DNA of 64,000 bases, taken from NCBI GenBank assembly GCA_025331565.1, contig JAFREQ010000039.1, positions 930,001 to 994,000 of the forward strand. The letters run 5' to 3'. Origin of the DNA: Holacanthus passer (Eukaryota; Chordata; Actinopteri; Pomacanthidae). The translations under genes were made by a program, and so were the position numbers. Below the pieces are notes generated by a model. That model was not told the DNA's origin. It worked only from the letters and a program-made list of their open reading frames with translations, and did no database searches. Of this stretch, positions 11,350 to 22,400 are shown one piece after another; the stretch's first letter is position 1; the number at the start of each line of letters is the position of its first letter.

Positions 11350-12631
11350 AATTTTGACTGTGTTGTACTTCTTAATTTTAACACTAGGTGGAACTACTGT
11401 CTTGAACAAGGCAGCTTCTCAACAAAACAAGGGCAATCAAAGAAAAATGTTGCTATGCGTGACCAAAAACGGCAGCGCCAAAGAAACGCAAGATGCAAGT
11501 GAGTGCAGAAGATTTCAGACACGGTGGGAAAATGAATATTTCTTCATAGGACTCAAGGAGCAGTGTGTCTGTTTGATTTGCAATTCAACTGTTGCAGTGA
11601 TAAAAGACTATAATGTTCGACTATGAAACCAGATATCAGACCTACACCTCCTACACTGGTGCCGAGCGGGAACAGAAAGTTAAGCAACAAGATTTTTTCC
11701 ATGCTAGCAAAAGACAAGAAAATGCCACAGTAGCCAGTTATGAGGTCGCTCAACTCATTGAACAACACAGGAAACCTTTCTGAGATGGTGACTTCATAAA
11801 ACAGTGCCTCACTAAAGTCGCAGGGATAATGTGGCCAGAGAAAATGCACAAATTCAACAATGTTAGCTTGTCCACAAACACAGTTGTGTGGTGAATCGAA
11901 GACTTGTTAGCTAACTTGAAACATCAAGTGTCAGACAAAGCTAGTGCTTTTGATTTGTACTCGACAGGATGTGATGAGAGCACAGATGCCACAGACTCTG
12001 CACAGCTATTAATTTTTTTTGTGGGGAGTTGACAATAATGTTTTTTCAGGAGCATTATGAAGGAGCTGCTTGATCTTAGGAGTCTAAAGGACACAACAAT
12101 GGGTAAGGACATTTTTGAAGCTGTGTCAGATGCAATTGACAAGATGGGACTTAAATGGGAGCAGCTGTGTGGAGTTACCGACAGCCATCTCTGTGATGTC
12201 CTTCACGTCTCAACCACCAAACTGACTCCTGACCTGTCAGTCATCCTTCAGTCCAAAGCGCAGCATCACGGCTCCCACTGAGTGCAATCATTGCCACATC
12301 ACCATTCATGTGTTAATAAGTCAAATTACTTAATAAATTCAGTCAATAAAAGTTGATAACATTTTCTAACAAACGTTAGTTGATGTGTTAACAAGCCCAA
12401 TAACTTATTTGCATAACAAGCTTGAAATATCAATTGGCAATCTGAGGCTGCTGTTTTGAGAATGAGCTACATAGCGTACTCAATTATCAAGCATAATTGA
12501 CCTACATTTGATTGATTTTGCTAACTTTAATACGAGAGGTGAGGCGATATACCTCACCTCTAGTGAGTGGCCCAGCCCTTCCTATATTTTTCTGTATGTG
12601 GCCCTTAGTGAAGAAAGTTTGGGCACCCATG
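11350..12631 (+). mobile_element. hAT transposon (Charlie8/GTF2IRD2-like), internally deleted
   Basis: Seen: frame 11354-11626 reads CRRFQTRWENEYFF, then a BED-like zinc-finger start CVCLICNSTVAVIKDYNVR. It stops where 4 or so bases are missing just before the expected His. Further on are SYTGAERE (about 11650), and ELLDLRSLKDTTMGKDIFEA (12060-12120) followed by VSDAIDKMGLKWEQLCGVT. That frame then jumps directly to DSHLCDVLHVSTTKLTPDL, which in the family lies far downstream, and ends at 12281. The right terminus is GAAAGTTTGGGCACCCATG (to about 12631), a typical hAT inverted-repeat sequence; the matching left terminus was not found. Known: the same transposase family gave rise to the vertebrate gene GTF2IRD2. 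Frameshifts, stops and the internal deletion argue against a working gene here. Confidence 0.85.
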
Positions 12632-13229
12632 GTCTAAACCATCAAACTGTCTCCTAGACCCCATCCCAACTAGGCTGCTTAAAGAAATTTTACCCTAAGT
12701 TAACACTTATTTATTAGATATGATCAATCTGTGAGTACTAACAGGCTATGTACCACAGTCCTTTAACATAGCTGTCATAAAACCTCTTCTTAGCCTACTC
12801 TTGATCCAGAGGTACTGGCAAACTGTAGACCTATATCTAACTTTCCCTTTCCCTCTAAGATCCTTGAGAAAGCAGTTGCTAATCCATTGTGTGACTTTCT
12901 ACATAACAGTAGTCTGATTGGGGATTTTCAGTCAGGATTTAGAGCTCATCATAGCATAGAGACAGCACTGGTGAAAGTTACTGATGAATTTCTAATTGTA
13001 TCAGACAGAGGACTCATTTTTGTACTTGTCTTGTTAGATCTTAGTGCTACATTCAACACTGCTGACCATCACATGGCATCAAAGGCACTGCGCTAAGCTG
13101 GTTTAAGTCCTATTTATCAAATTGACCTCAGTTTGTACTCATGTTAATGATGACTACTCCATGCATGCTAAAGTCAGTCACAGTGCTCCACAAGGTTCTG
13201 TGCTTGGACCACTTCTATTCAACTAATAT
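12632..13229 (+). mobile_element. LINE (CR1/L2-type), segment 2: reverse transcriptase
   Basis: Resumes the LINE after the hAT. Readable text: LLDPIPTRLLKE (about 12654-12690), then DFQSGFRAHHSIETALVKVT and LVLLDLSATFNTADHH (12920-13070; the LDLSATFNT motif carries the first catalytic Asp of RT), and HSAPQGSVLGPLLF (about 13182-13225). About 50 residues expected between segments 1 and 2 are missing, and several frames are needed to read it. The catalytic FADD box is not present because another insertion begins first. Confidence 0.8.
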
Positions 13230-13472
13230 ATGCTTCTTTTAACTGAAGTATATTACTTCTTATATTACTTCTCATGACCATGTCCATGAGCAATATTACT
13301 TACCATTATAAGTTTTACTATGCTCTTCCACATCTGTAACTTATTTTTAGGATGCTCTATTGTTATATTATATTATATTTTTCTATTTTGCTATCTTAAT
13401 TTCTGTAACAATCTGGCAAAAGAATTTCCTTCTGGATTAATAAAGTTCTATCTTATCTTATCTTATCTTATC
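13230..13472 (+). mobile_element. LINE 3' tail inserted in the LINE
   Basis: AT-rich sequence ending in TTCTGTAACA, AATTTCCTTCTGGATTAATA and AAGTTC followed by (TCTTA)n at 13447-13472. The same tail design (TGCTGTAA, AATTTCCCC, AATAAA, TTATC repeats) occurs at 18.3, 46.9 and 51.3 kb. It separates RT segment 2 from the C-terminal segment 3, so it is a later, 5'-truncated insertion. Confidence 0.65.
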
Positions 13473-14085
13473 TGGAGTCTCCAAAGACTCTCTAGCTGAC
13501 CCAGACTGCTGCACGTGTATTGACAAGAACAAGGGAAAGAGATCACATTTCTCCCATACTGGCTTCTCAGCACTGACTGCCTGACAAATCCAGAATTGAA
13601 TTTACATTCCTTCTCCTAACCTACAAAGCTGGTAATGGTCAGGCACCATCATACCTTCAAGAGCTCATAGTACCACATTACCCTAACAGAGCACTATGCT
13701 CCCAGAATGCAGGGTTTCTTTTGTTTTTTAGAGTCTCCAAACATGGAAAGGGAGCCAGAACCTTCATCTATAAGGCTCCTCTCCTCTGGAACCAGATTCC
13801 AGTTTGGATTTGGGAGGCAGGGAGCCCTGAAACTGCCGGCGTATTTCCCATAATGCACTGAGCTTCCTTCTCCTTATCTCTCTCCCCTTCTCTATGCACT
13901 TGTATTCCATCTATGCATACTCAGCAGCTTCCCACTCTTGTAGTTTTGCACTCTCTAGTTTGTCTCATCTCTCCTCCTGTCCCTTTCTGCAGGTACATCT
14001 GTCTCCAGAGCTGCAGAGTCTGGATCTGTGATTGAAGCCATCTACTGCCCACATGTTCCTGCTAACACCAGCAGGTATTATCATT
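13473..14085 (+). mobile_element. LINE (CR1/L2-type), segment 3: C-terminus and 3' UTR
   Basis: Frame pieces read TQTAARVLTRTRE (about 13503-13540) and, in another frame, YKAGNGQAPSYLQELIVPHY (about 13620-13680). ARVLTRTR...HI and YKALNGQAPSYLxEL are the conserved C-terminal signature of fish LINEs of this type. The end (13850-14085) resembles the pyrimidine-rich 3' UTR (CTGAGCTTCCTTCTCC). All frames are broken. Confidence 0.72.
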
Positions 14086-14930
14086 ATTAGATTTGTGGAA
14101 TTTCCATTGTATTACTGCATAACTCTGGAGCTGTTTGTAGGTGTATTTTTGAACTTTAAATTCTGTAAGGGTAGACTGATGTGGTAACAGCCACAGTGAA
14201 CTGGTCATAAGATGTTACATTGACAGTCTGGTAAACCTCAAATTATGCAGTACCTTGTACCACCCCTGCATCACACTCTGATTACAGTTGTGCACATGCA
14301 GAATGTGTAAATCCGACTGCATATGTGGTCTCGTTTAGAAGACTGTCTGTTCCCCAGACACATGTCTAACTCTCAGACCTGCTTTCTGCAATGACCCCCA
14401 GGACAGCAGTGAGGTCCACACTCAGCCCTGTCTCCAGACTAAAAATAACAACAAGCTGCTGACTGCAGCATGCATCATCATGAGTCTGCAAAAGAAAGCT
14501 TTTGTCTTTAAAACCCTTCAGCAGCAAAGTTACGCTGGGTTTTCAACTTGATTCTGGCTATAATCTAGAGTGTATCAAAGGGCTGTCTGTCTGCTTGTTT
14601 GTCTCTACATGCTGGCTTCTCTCTCATTTCATTATCAGTCCAAATAGAAATAATGAAACTATCTTCTTCATCATCCTCATTTACTGTTCAGCACATTTGC
14701 ACAAATGCTCATATGTACATTATGTATTCAAATTATGTGCATTTCTACATTAAGTATGATGGCTATGTTGTGAAATTACAACATGGGTGTATATGTACGT
14801 GTAAGTGTTTATATGCAGGAAATATGTGTATTTGATAATATAAAATTAGAAAACAGGTTTTTTGGAAACATGATGTTAGCTGGATTCTGCATTTTCTGGG
14901 GATTGTAATGTGGATCTGTCAGTTGATCTA
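14086..14930. other. Unassigned intronic sequence
   Basis: No supported exon or repeat. Confidence 0.4.
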
Positions 14931-14934
14931 TCAC

Positions 14935-15075
14935 CCACTTTAGTCCAGACTGAAACAACTATAAGAATGACTTCCATGAAATTTCCTGCAGTCATTCATG
15001 ATCCCAAGAGGACGAATCCTACAGTTTTTGGCTTCTGACTTTTAAGTCTAGTGCCACCAGCAGATTTGTGGCTTA
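14935..15075 (-). repeat. Dispersed teleost repeat, copy 3
   Basis: CTTCCATGAAATTTCCTGCA, CATTCATGATCCCAAGAGGA and CTAGTGCCACCAGCAG match copy 2 at 7.9-8.1 kb in the same direction. Confidence 0.6.
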
Positions 15076-15109
15076 GAGTGCAAAATGATGGTATGTGATG
15101 ATGTGTGTG

Positions 15110-15400
15110 ATATTTCTATGGCACCTTTCAAAAATAAAGTTACAAAATGCTTCACAATAAAAACAAATAAAAGTAAAAAAGATCCAAACATAAAATATAA
15201 CACAACATAAAATAATTTAAACAATTACAACAAATACCATCAGTGAAGAAAAAGCCATAAGACAAAAGTGATTCTTAAGAAGAGATTTAAAAGAAGACAC
15301 AAGTTGGCCCGCCTGAGATCCCCAGGTACAGAGATCCACAGCTGAGGGGCCCAGACAGCAGAAACCCATCCACCTTTAATGAGAAATTGAGATTTTGGAA
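15110..15400 (-). repeat. Probable dispersed repeat between copies 3 and 4
   Basis: Starts TATTTCTATGGCACCTTTC, has an A-rich centre and ends around GGGGCCCAGACAGCAGAAAC. The wording (GCACCTTTC ... TTACAAAATGCTTCAC ... GGGCCCAGACAGCA) resembles a common fish repeat; no second copy is seen here. Confidence 0.4.
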
Positions 15401-15419
15401 CCATTGTGGAGATCACATT

Positions 15420-15510
15420 TGTGATGGATTATCATGGATTACCATGCAATGTAGGAGCTGATACTAATGGTCTAGACTTTTAAATCTAGCACCATCAGGT
15501 CAATGTTTCA
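15420..15510 (-). repeat. Dispersed teleost repeat, copy 4
   Basis: ACTTTTAAATCTAGCACCAT follows a decayed form of the ATGGATTACCATG block; same direction as copies 2 and 3. Confidence 0.5.
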
Positions 15511-15514
15511 ATGT

Positions 15515-18139
15515 GTCCAATACAGCTTAAAAAACATGCGCGAAAGCATATTTCTATGTTTAAGTTATTGTGCAACACACTGGTCACAGGCAGCTTCTAT
15601 AATAATCAGCCCCCTAAGATGTTTGTAAAAGTGCAATACCATTTTTGGATAAAAAGATCTGAATAATGTCATATTTTGATAATTTCATAAATTATTTTTC
15701 AATTTTAAACTACTACATAACCTGGCTGCTCAGGGGCTCAGTGACATGGTGACAACTCCCTTATTCTTCCTCCTCCTATTGACCGAGCTAACCAATAGAG
15801 AGGTTTTATTGTGAGTGGGTGAGGTTCTTGAAGAGTAAGGGTGCCTTTTAGAGACAAATCCTCTAACCCAAAGCTCTGCAAGACTGATCTACGGACTACC
15901 GTGTCTCACACAGTTGACTGTGTGTGTTGGATGCGGCATAGTTCTTCTACCATCCATTTTGAATGGGACTAGGGAGAAGGGCATGGGAATGCTATTTCCA
16001 GCAGCTCAAGCAAAAGCTAACATGCAGAAAGGGATTATCTACATGGACAAATATAGAGCAGCAAAGAGTGGATTAACACAACCATTATATTCTAAATGCA
16101 CCACCTAAGACACAGAAAAATTCTATCAAATTACCTTTTTTTAAAAAAAAAAATTCAAAACCTCCTTTTTATTTAGCTCAGTCAATATTATCATTTCAGT
16201 TGTCCTTATATATCTTTTATAGGTAATGTTATGTAACTGATCACTTCAAGCAAGTTCAAGTGAATATTTGAAAGTCATATTTTAAACAGGCTCAAAAAAC
16301 ATCACATTTCCAATTGAGTAAGATTTATTTGAGGTGCACTTACTGAAGACAATAATTTATATTGATTAGTATGATGGATGAGATGAACTATAGCAGAAAG
16401 GTCATGCTTTGATTATGGCAAAATCAATACATCTAATCACTGAAATAAATAATGAGATATTATAATTCACAAATGACAGAGCGAGGTAAACACTAAGTTT
16501 ACCCAGCCAAATAAAAAATTAGATTAGAGTAGAACCCTAATATATTTTTTTAAATCTGCATTTCAGTGATCAGGCTTGCAAAGTAAACAGATCAAGCAAA
16601 ATATATATGACAGTGTGACCACATTCTTAAAAAAAAATCCCCCCAACAAGTGGAACACAAGTCCTTGACCGTGCCATGTTTCCACCACCAGCTCCACCCA
16701 TAACTAATAACCATATTGACATACAATAACATCGCATGTTAATATCAGGTGAGGATAGAAGAAGGCTGCAATAGAGACCAACAGACTGTGTGTTAGGAAC
16801 ATTTAGCTACATTTCAGTACTTTAAACATTTTTGCAAAGTGCTACAACTGAAAATCTAATCCAAACACAGAATCTCTGATTTTTCATTTCTTATAAACGC
16901 AAAGTGTGAATTTGTTTGGGAAGTTTCTTTAGTTCTCAAATCCTCATTTCTTGTTTCCTTCAAGATTAATCCATCACAGTTACAGACAACTACAGTATTA
17001 TCCCCCACTGGAGCCCAAAATCAACTTGGAAAGCTAAGACTGCAGAAGAGCAAGTTCTATAATCCACAGCTGTCCTAAATGATGCTGTCACTGCTGGCAA
17101 GCAGACCTTTTCTTTTCTGTGATAGGCCCAACTCGGCTCAAGTTGAATGCATTGCTGCAGCACAGGAACAGGTGACCCCTCTCAAACCAGGTTAGCTCAC
17201 TGTGGCCACCTGACCTAACCTTGTTCCCACTTTGTTGGAAACTGTAAAGCATGGCTGGGAAGGTGCAGCTCTGACCCTCACTGACAACTAGTAGTTAACC
17301 AAAAAAGTTAACTACTGAGAATGAATTCTTATAAAAGCTTTTGCATGATTAGTGAAGATACTTTGAAAACACAAAAAATACATACATTTGTCTTGTTTAT
17401 TTCCTGTAGTCACCAGCATCAATAAGCAGTGTATAATTTGGACTGGCTCCCAAAGGGGGAAAGGAAATCTCTTCCACACAGTTCAAACAATAGTTACAGA
17501 ACAATCTGAGATTGGTGAGGGTGTCAAGGCCTACATGTTGACTACACACTATGCCTGTACAATTAAGTATGGAGATAGGCAAATTTCATATTTGTGTCCT
17601 TGGCAGTTTGAACGTAGGGGTCTAAATTCCTGAGAACTGGAGGACTCAGCCAGGAGACGACAGCATTCTTAGTGATTTCACCAGCTCCGCCAGACTCTGG
17701 TGATCACACATTAGCATAACTGTTAACCGGAATTTTTTCAATCAACTGCCGAATGCCTGCATTGTTATCGATCCAGCATGGCTCAGTTTGTACAACAAAC
17801 CCTTTATATAGAAAGCGTAGAGTGAAGAGGACTGCAGCAGCTGAAGGTTTACCTGTCAGTCAGGACCACAACAGCTCTTGTGAACAGACAGAATCAGACA
17901 TTGCTGAACAACATGAAGAAAAAAAAGAGAAGGGGACAGGAAAGATCAACCAGTGTCAACTGGCTAGAAGACAAATGTGCAGCAGCGATATAATTTTGTT
18001 CATGCAAATGATACAGAGATCACAGAGAAACTCAGTAGTTGTTTATGTGACCTGCTGTGATCTTTGAGAGAAAGGCTGTTTGTCTCCTTACTGTATCTGC
18101 AGGACAGAGATTATGGTCCTACATGCACAACATCTGCTG

Positions 18140-18140
<1 letters not shown>
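15515..18140. other. Unassigned intronic sequence
   Basis: A 2.6-kb AT-rich stretch with short A/T runs (about 16137-16152). No exon, RNA gene or known repeat could be supported. Confidence 0.4.

Positions 18141-18203
<63 letters not shown>
18141..18203. repeat. (CA)n microsatellite
   Basis: 63 uninterrupted bases of CA repeats. The three overlapping open frames that cross it are made by the repeat. Confidence 0.97.
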
Positions 18204-18205
<2 letters not shown>

Positions 18206-18282
18206 TATTCAGTCAGAAGTGTTTGTTGGACAGTCCCCATAAAACTGATCCTTACCATGACCATTCTGAAAAACAGTTAATC

Positions 18283-18470
18283 CTTTCCTGATTGATCCCC
18301 CAGAGGGAAAATAATTTGGATGTTACAGCAGCACAAAAGAAAAATAGACAATAGAAATAAGTTCAGACAAATAGAGAAACTTAAAAAAAATATGATAAGA
18401 TTGAAATATAAACAGCATTAGGAGCTCATTTTAGTAAATTCATAGTTTTTATTAGGCAGTGTAAAGCAGT
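18283..18470 (-). mobile_element. LINE 3' tail (5'-truncated), minus strand
   Basis: TTGATCCCCCAGAGGGAAAA and GTTACAGCAGCAC are the reverse complement of the LINE tail design (TGCTGTAA ... TTTCCC ... GGGATCAA). No coding part is attached. Confidence 0.55.
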
Positions 18471-18474
18471 AAAT

Positions 18475-21105
18475 ATGCATCATATTTCAAGCTCAGAACT
18501 GGAGCTAAATACAGTATTTGAGTCAGTTATTTGTTTTCCAATCAGTTTTCAAGAGAGTTCACACTGTCAACTCCATTACCATGCAATAACAATAATAATT
18601 AATAATAATCCCAGTCAGCTCAACTCAATGTCACATGGACCTGTAGATTAAGTCCATCAGGTAGATGCAATGTCTAGATATGCAACCAATGTATGGCCAT
18701 TCATAACTGGATAAAAAAATTGGACATCTTTTCAAGACCACTTTGGATGGGCTCAGTATAAAACAAGCCAAGATTATCTAAGGGCATTTGTAGACTGTTG
18801 ACTGTCTTTCTTGTCATTTCAACCATAAACAAACGTTCCTCCAGGGGTCGTGATGTTACATAGAACAAATCAAGAGACTACACAGAACCAACTAAGACTA
18901 CACAAGATTACATAAACACACATAAACCCACTCAAGACTACATAAAGTGCAAAACAGTGCAACCCTGCACAAAATCCTTTAGTTAAAAAGTTTTTTTTTA
19001 AAAAGAACTGTTTAAATGATTAAAAACTGCTGTGAATGTAAACATAACTGTGAGAGTGTGTGTGTGTGTGCACATGTGTGTGTGTTTGCTGATGGAGCTG
19101 CTCACTGATGCCGTGTAGTCTTTCGAACTGGTGGAGTCACAATTGGTCGCAGCTTCTCTTAACATGTGCTGGTCAGTGTGCTCAAATCAGTCCTGAAGAA
19201 CAAAGATGGCTCCTGCTGACCAGGTTTTCAGAACCGGTTTGGAGCGTTTGATTTATGGCCTATATGCTGGGATTAGCATAACAGGATGTGGTCTGTGTAG
19301 CCAAGGTCGGGGGGAGGGATCTGCCCGGTATATGCCAGGGATGTTTGCCTAAACAAGACCCAGCATCTTCACCCCTCTCGTTGTAAAGTCCACATGGAAA
19401 GGAAGCACTGACTTGAGAGCAGGCTCAAAATTTCTCCTCCTCCTTTGCTATTGAAAATATTTGTGTTAGGCGCATTATTTATGCTGTGACTAATATCAGA
19501 CTTGTCTACTGGTCAGCTTTCTATTCAAGATCTCTGGGTTAGAGACAGTGACTGCTGGAGTCAGTTCACAGCTCATCCCTCTGGACTGAAGCTTCATTTG
19601 GGTGGGCAGTGATGAATCACTGGGCCTGTGGCCACTGTGGTCACAACACTGGACACAAGTGATTCCGTCTAATCTGGAGTGCTTGAAACACATAAGTGTA
19701 ATGAGGTGCATCCGGGACTTGGCTATGTGTTTCTGCAGTGTTTCCACCCTGTTAATTATGGTTAGTTGTACTTCCCATCAATCTTTCACAACAAGAGGGA
19801 GTGAATCCATAGTAATGTCTGCTGTTGCTTCATCTACATATCTTCAGATGCACTCCATATTTATGTGAGACGGTAAATCTGTGAATTTGCTTGTCATGTC
19901 AATCAGCAGCCCCTTCACCATATCTAAATATAGAAACAAACTGATTTCTCCACTAATTATTATCACCATAATTGCTTGCTGTTAAGCATAATTTCCTGAA
20001 CTCAGCATCAGACAGCAGGAGAACACGCAGGAAACTCTTTTATCAATCATGCCTGTCGATAATAAAAGCTCACTGGCGACAGTATGATGAGTCTGCAGTG
20101 AAATTCTGAGGATATTTTCCAGAAAAGACTAACTGTAATGAACAATAGACACGGATAGATAGACAGCAATAATAATAGATAGAAAACAGCGGAATGTTTC
20201 CCACAGGCACATGACACAGGGTGTTTCCATCAGCAGCTCAGTGAATCCTGTGCCTCATAAATAATTGCAAGTGTTGACCTTTCTCTTGTCACATCTGAAC
20301 ATAGATTGCTTGCAAATGGAAGTTTTCCACAAGGAGGACCTTACTGAGGTGCTGACTACATAACAGAGTTCACCTGATACTGGGCTGATATTATTAGCAG
20401 GTTTTTTTAGCATTAGATAGCTAGAAGAGCACTGCAAAATGACAACAGCTAGCTCATTCAGGACTGTGCAGATGGTATGAAATGTGATGGTCATTAATTT
20501 TAATAGTTCATTGAACTGTTGCTTGTCTATGTCCAAAACAACACTAGATACTGTACAAATTGAATGTTTGTGCCTTATTTTGCAACCCATTTTTATCTGA
20601 TAGCTTAATATGCTTAATAATGTTACAGAGCATCTTTGGACAATGTATTTGTGTTGCCAGATCTCACAAGAGTGTGTTGCTGAGACAAAGACAGGTCTTG
20701 AACAAAGTTCATGTTCTCCTGATTTTTCTTCCTTCTTTGGAAGATGTATGGATTGTGCAAAACATGTCCAATATTTTCTTTGGCGACTATGGGGTGAAAG
20801 ACTCTAAAGGGGGGCTAAAGGGGCAGGGCAGTGGTGAAAACGTCTGCGATGTGTTCAGCTTAGCTTATCTCAAAGGCTGGAAGCAGAGGAAAGTGCTAGC
20901 CTCTGTCAAAGATGCAACAATATGCCTTCCAATAATTCTAAAGCTGTTTACACTGTACACACGCTGATGATCATTCGATCTGCTCAGATCAAAGTGATGC
21001 CCTTAGGTAAGACATCTGAAGATTTTTATAGAACTGCCTAAACTAACCCCAACCCCCCATCTCCAGCTCCATCTTCATCTCCAGCTTACATGCACACGTG
21101 CACAT
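18475..21105. other. Unassigned intronic sequence
   Basis: Contains a decayed ACTACACAAGA-type simple repeat at 18.87-18.95 kb and a short TG repeat near 19.05-19.09 kb. No exon was supported; open frames at 20.26-20.97 kb overlap on both strands without a domain pattern. Confidence 0.4.
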
Positions 21106-21106
21106 A

Positions 21107-21138
21107 CACACACACACACACACACAGAGAGAGAGAGA
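21107..21138. repeat. (CA)n(GA)n compound microsatellite
   Basis: CA repeats to 21126 followed by GA repeats to 21138. Confidence 0.95.
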
Positions 21139-21139
21139 C

Positions 21140-21365
21140 TTGTTTCACTATCCCCATGAGGACACTCCATTGACATAATGCATTCCCTAGCCCCTTAGCG
21201 TAACCCTAACCATCACAACTGAATGCCTAACCCTAGCCTTTACCCTAACCCCAACCTTAGTCTAACTGTAACCCTAACCCTAAAACCAAGTGTTAACCCT
21301 CAAAAAACAGTCTGGACCCATGGGGACCTCAATTTTGTCCCTACGGTGACAGGATGTGAAGATAA
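21140..21365. repeat. Telomere-like CCCTAA-bearing dispersed repeat
   Basis: A core of irregular CCCTAA/CCTAAC units (21199-21299) is flanked by GAGGAC and GGGGACC blocks (CACTATCCCCATGAGGACAC at the left, CCCATGGGGACCTCAATTTT at the right). In fish this is a dispersed family with inverted-looking ends. The units are interrupted, so it is not a chromosome end. Confidence 0.65.
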
Positions 21366-22125
21366 CACTGAGGATGGAGCACATACAGACATTCATAAGT
21401 AATTAGTACAATGTATAGCAGGCACCTGTGTTAGATATGGATCACATACTTTACATAAGTGACAATGGAGAGTGGGTTGAGTGGGTTTTGGAGTCTGTGT
21501 AATAAAATAATTAAAAAAAACCTCAAAGGGACTGTTAGGGAGACGTCATCCTCTCTAATTATCACCTCAGGTCTTAAAAGGATTCTTCAGATTTGTCATG
21601 TGAGGCGTGGTGAAAGCTGAAGAGATGATCTCCACCCATGGTTACAGATGCTAAGCTGCCTAGCGACCACTGAGACATTTTTGTATTGCCTACTGTCTTC
21701 ATCACACAACTGCATTTGCAGCACAAATCATTCATTTATCTCTCTACTTTTTCACTCAGACAAAATCATATTTCATGACACTGAGATGTCTTGGAGAAGT
21801 AGCAATTTACAAAACATGAGAATATGTTGACTGACTGATTTATGTAAGACAAAATTTTAAGGAAGGAATATATTTCTCAATATCATTGAGAAAATAAAAG
21901 AAGATTCCAAAGAATAAGTTAAAGAAAGACATAATTTAGATTGAACCATCTGAGTTACAAAAAGTGTGTTTCTAATTGAATGAAATATGTTTAATTTTTT
22001 CTGGCTTTCCAGAACCCAGTGGTTGAATCAAAATCATAATCTAGAAGAATCTAAAAGTCCTCAAAATCCCTCTGTCATCAGACATAGACTTTATGGAGTA
22101 TGTGATATTTGACATTAAAGTTACA
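21366..22125. other. Unassigned intronic sequence
   Basis: No supported feature. Confidence 0.4.
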
Positions 22126-22129
22126 CTCC

Positions 22130-22400
22130 CTAATTTTGTTACCATTAGAGGGGTACTCCAGTGAGTTTGTATTGTACTCCCATAAAGTTGAGTCCGTTGT
22201 AAACTGAAGCAGCAGAGGCTGAGATATCATCATTTTAGTCCACAGGATGAGTCAAACTTACTGGAATTGACATTTCCCACAATGCAACTCAATGGTGTCT
22301 CTTTGATCCACTGTGTGTGGTAAATGCCCACAGTTTGTAACACAGCCTTCCTGTTAAAATTTTTAAACACACCACAATGTCAAAATCAATGAACTGTACC
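22130..22400. repeat. Possible dispersed repeat (GGGGTACTCCA type)
   Basis: Contains AGAGGGGTACTCCAGTGAGT and CATTTCCCACAATGCAACTC, phrases that I associate with repeated teleost sequence. No second copy is visible here, so the call rests on wording only. Confidence 0.35.

Noticed and set aside
11354..12281. Domesticated GTF2IRD2-like host gene
   Set aside because: Frameshift in the BED finger, further stops, loss of the catalytic core and a hAT terminus directly after it point to a transposon relic.
18057..18291. Three coding frames with His-Thr repeats
   Set aside because: Produced by the CA microsatellite.
21190..21300. Telomere or subtelomere
   Set aside because: Units are short and irregular and the window continues normally on both sides.
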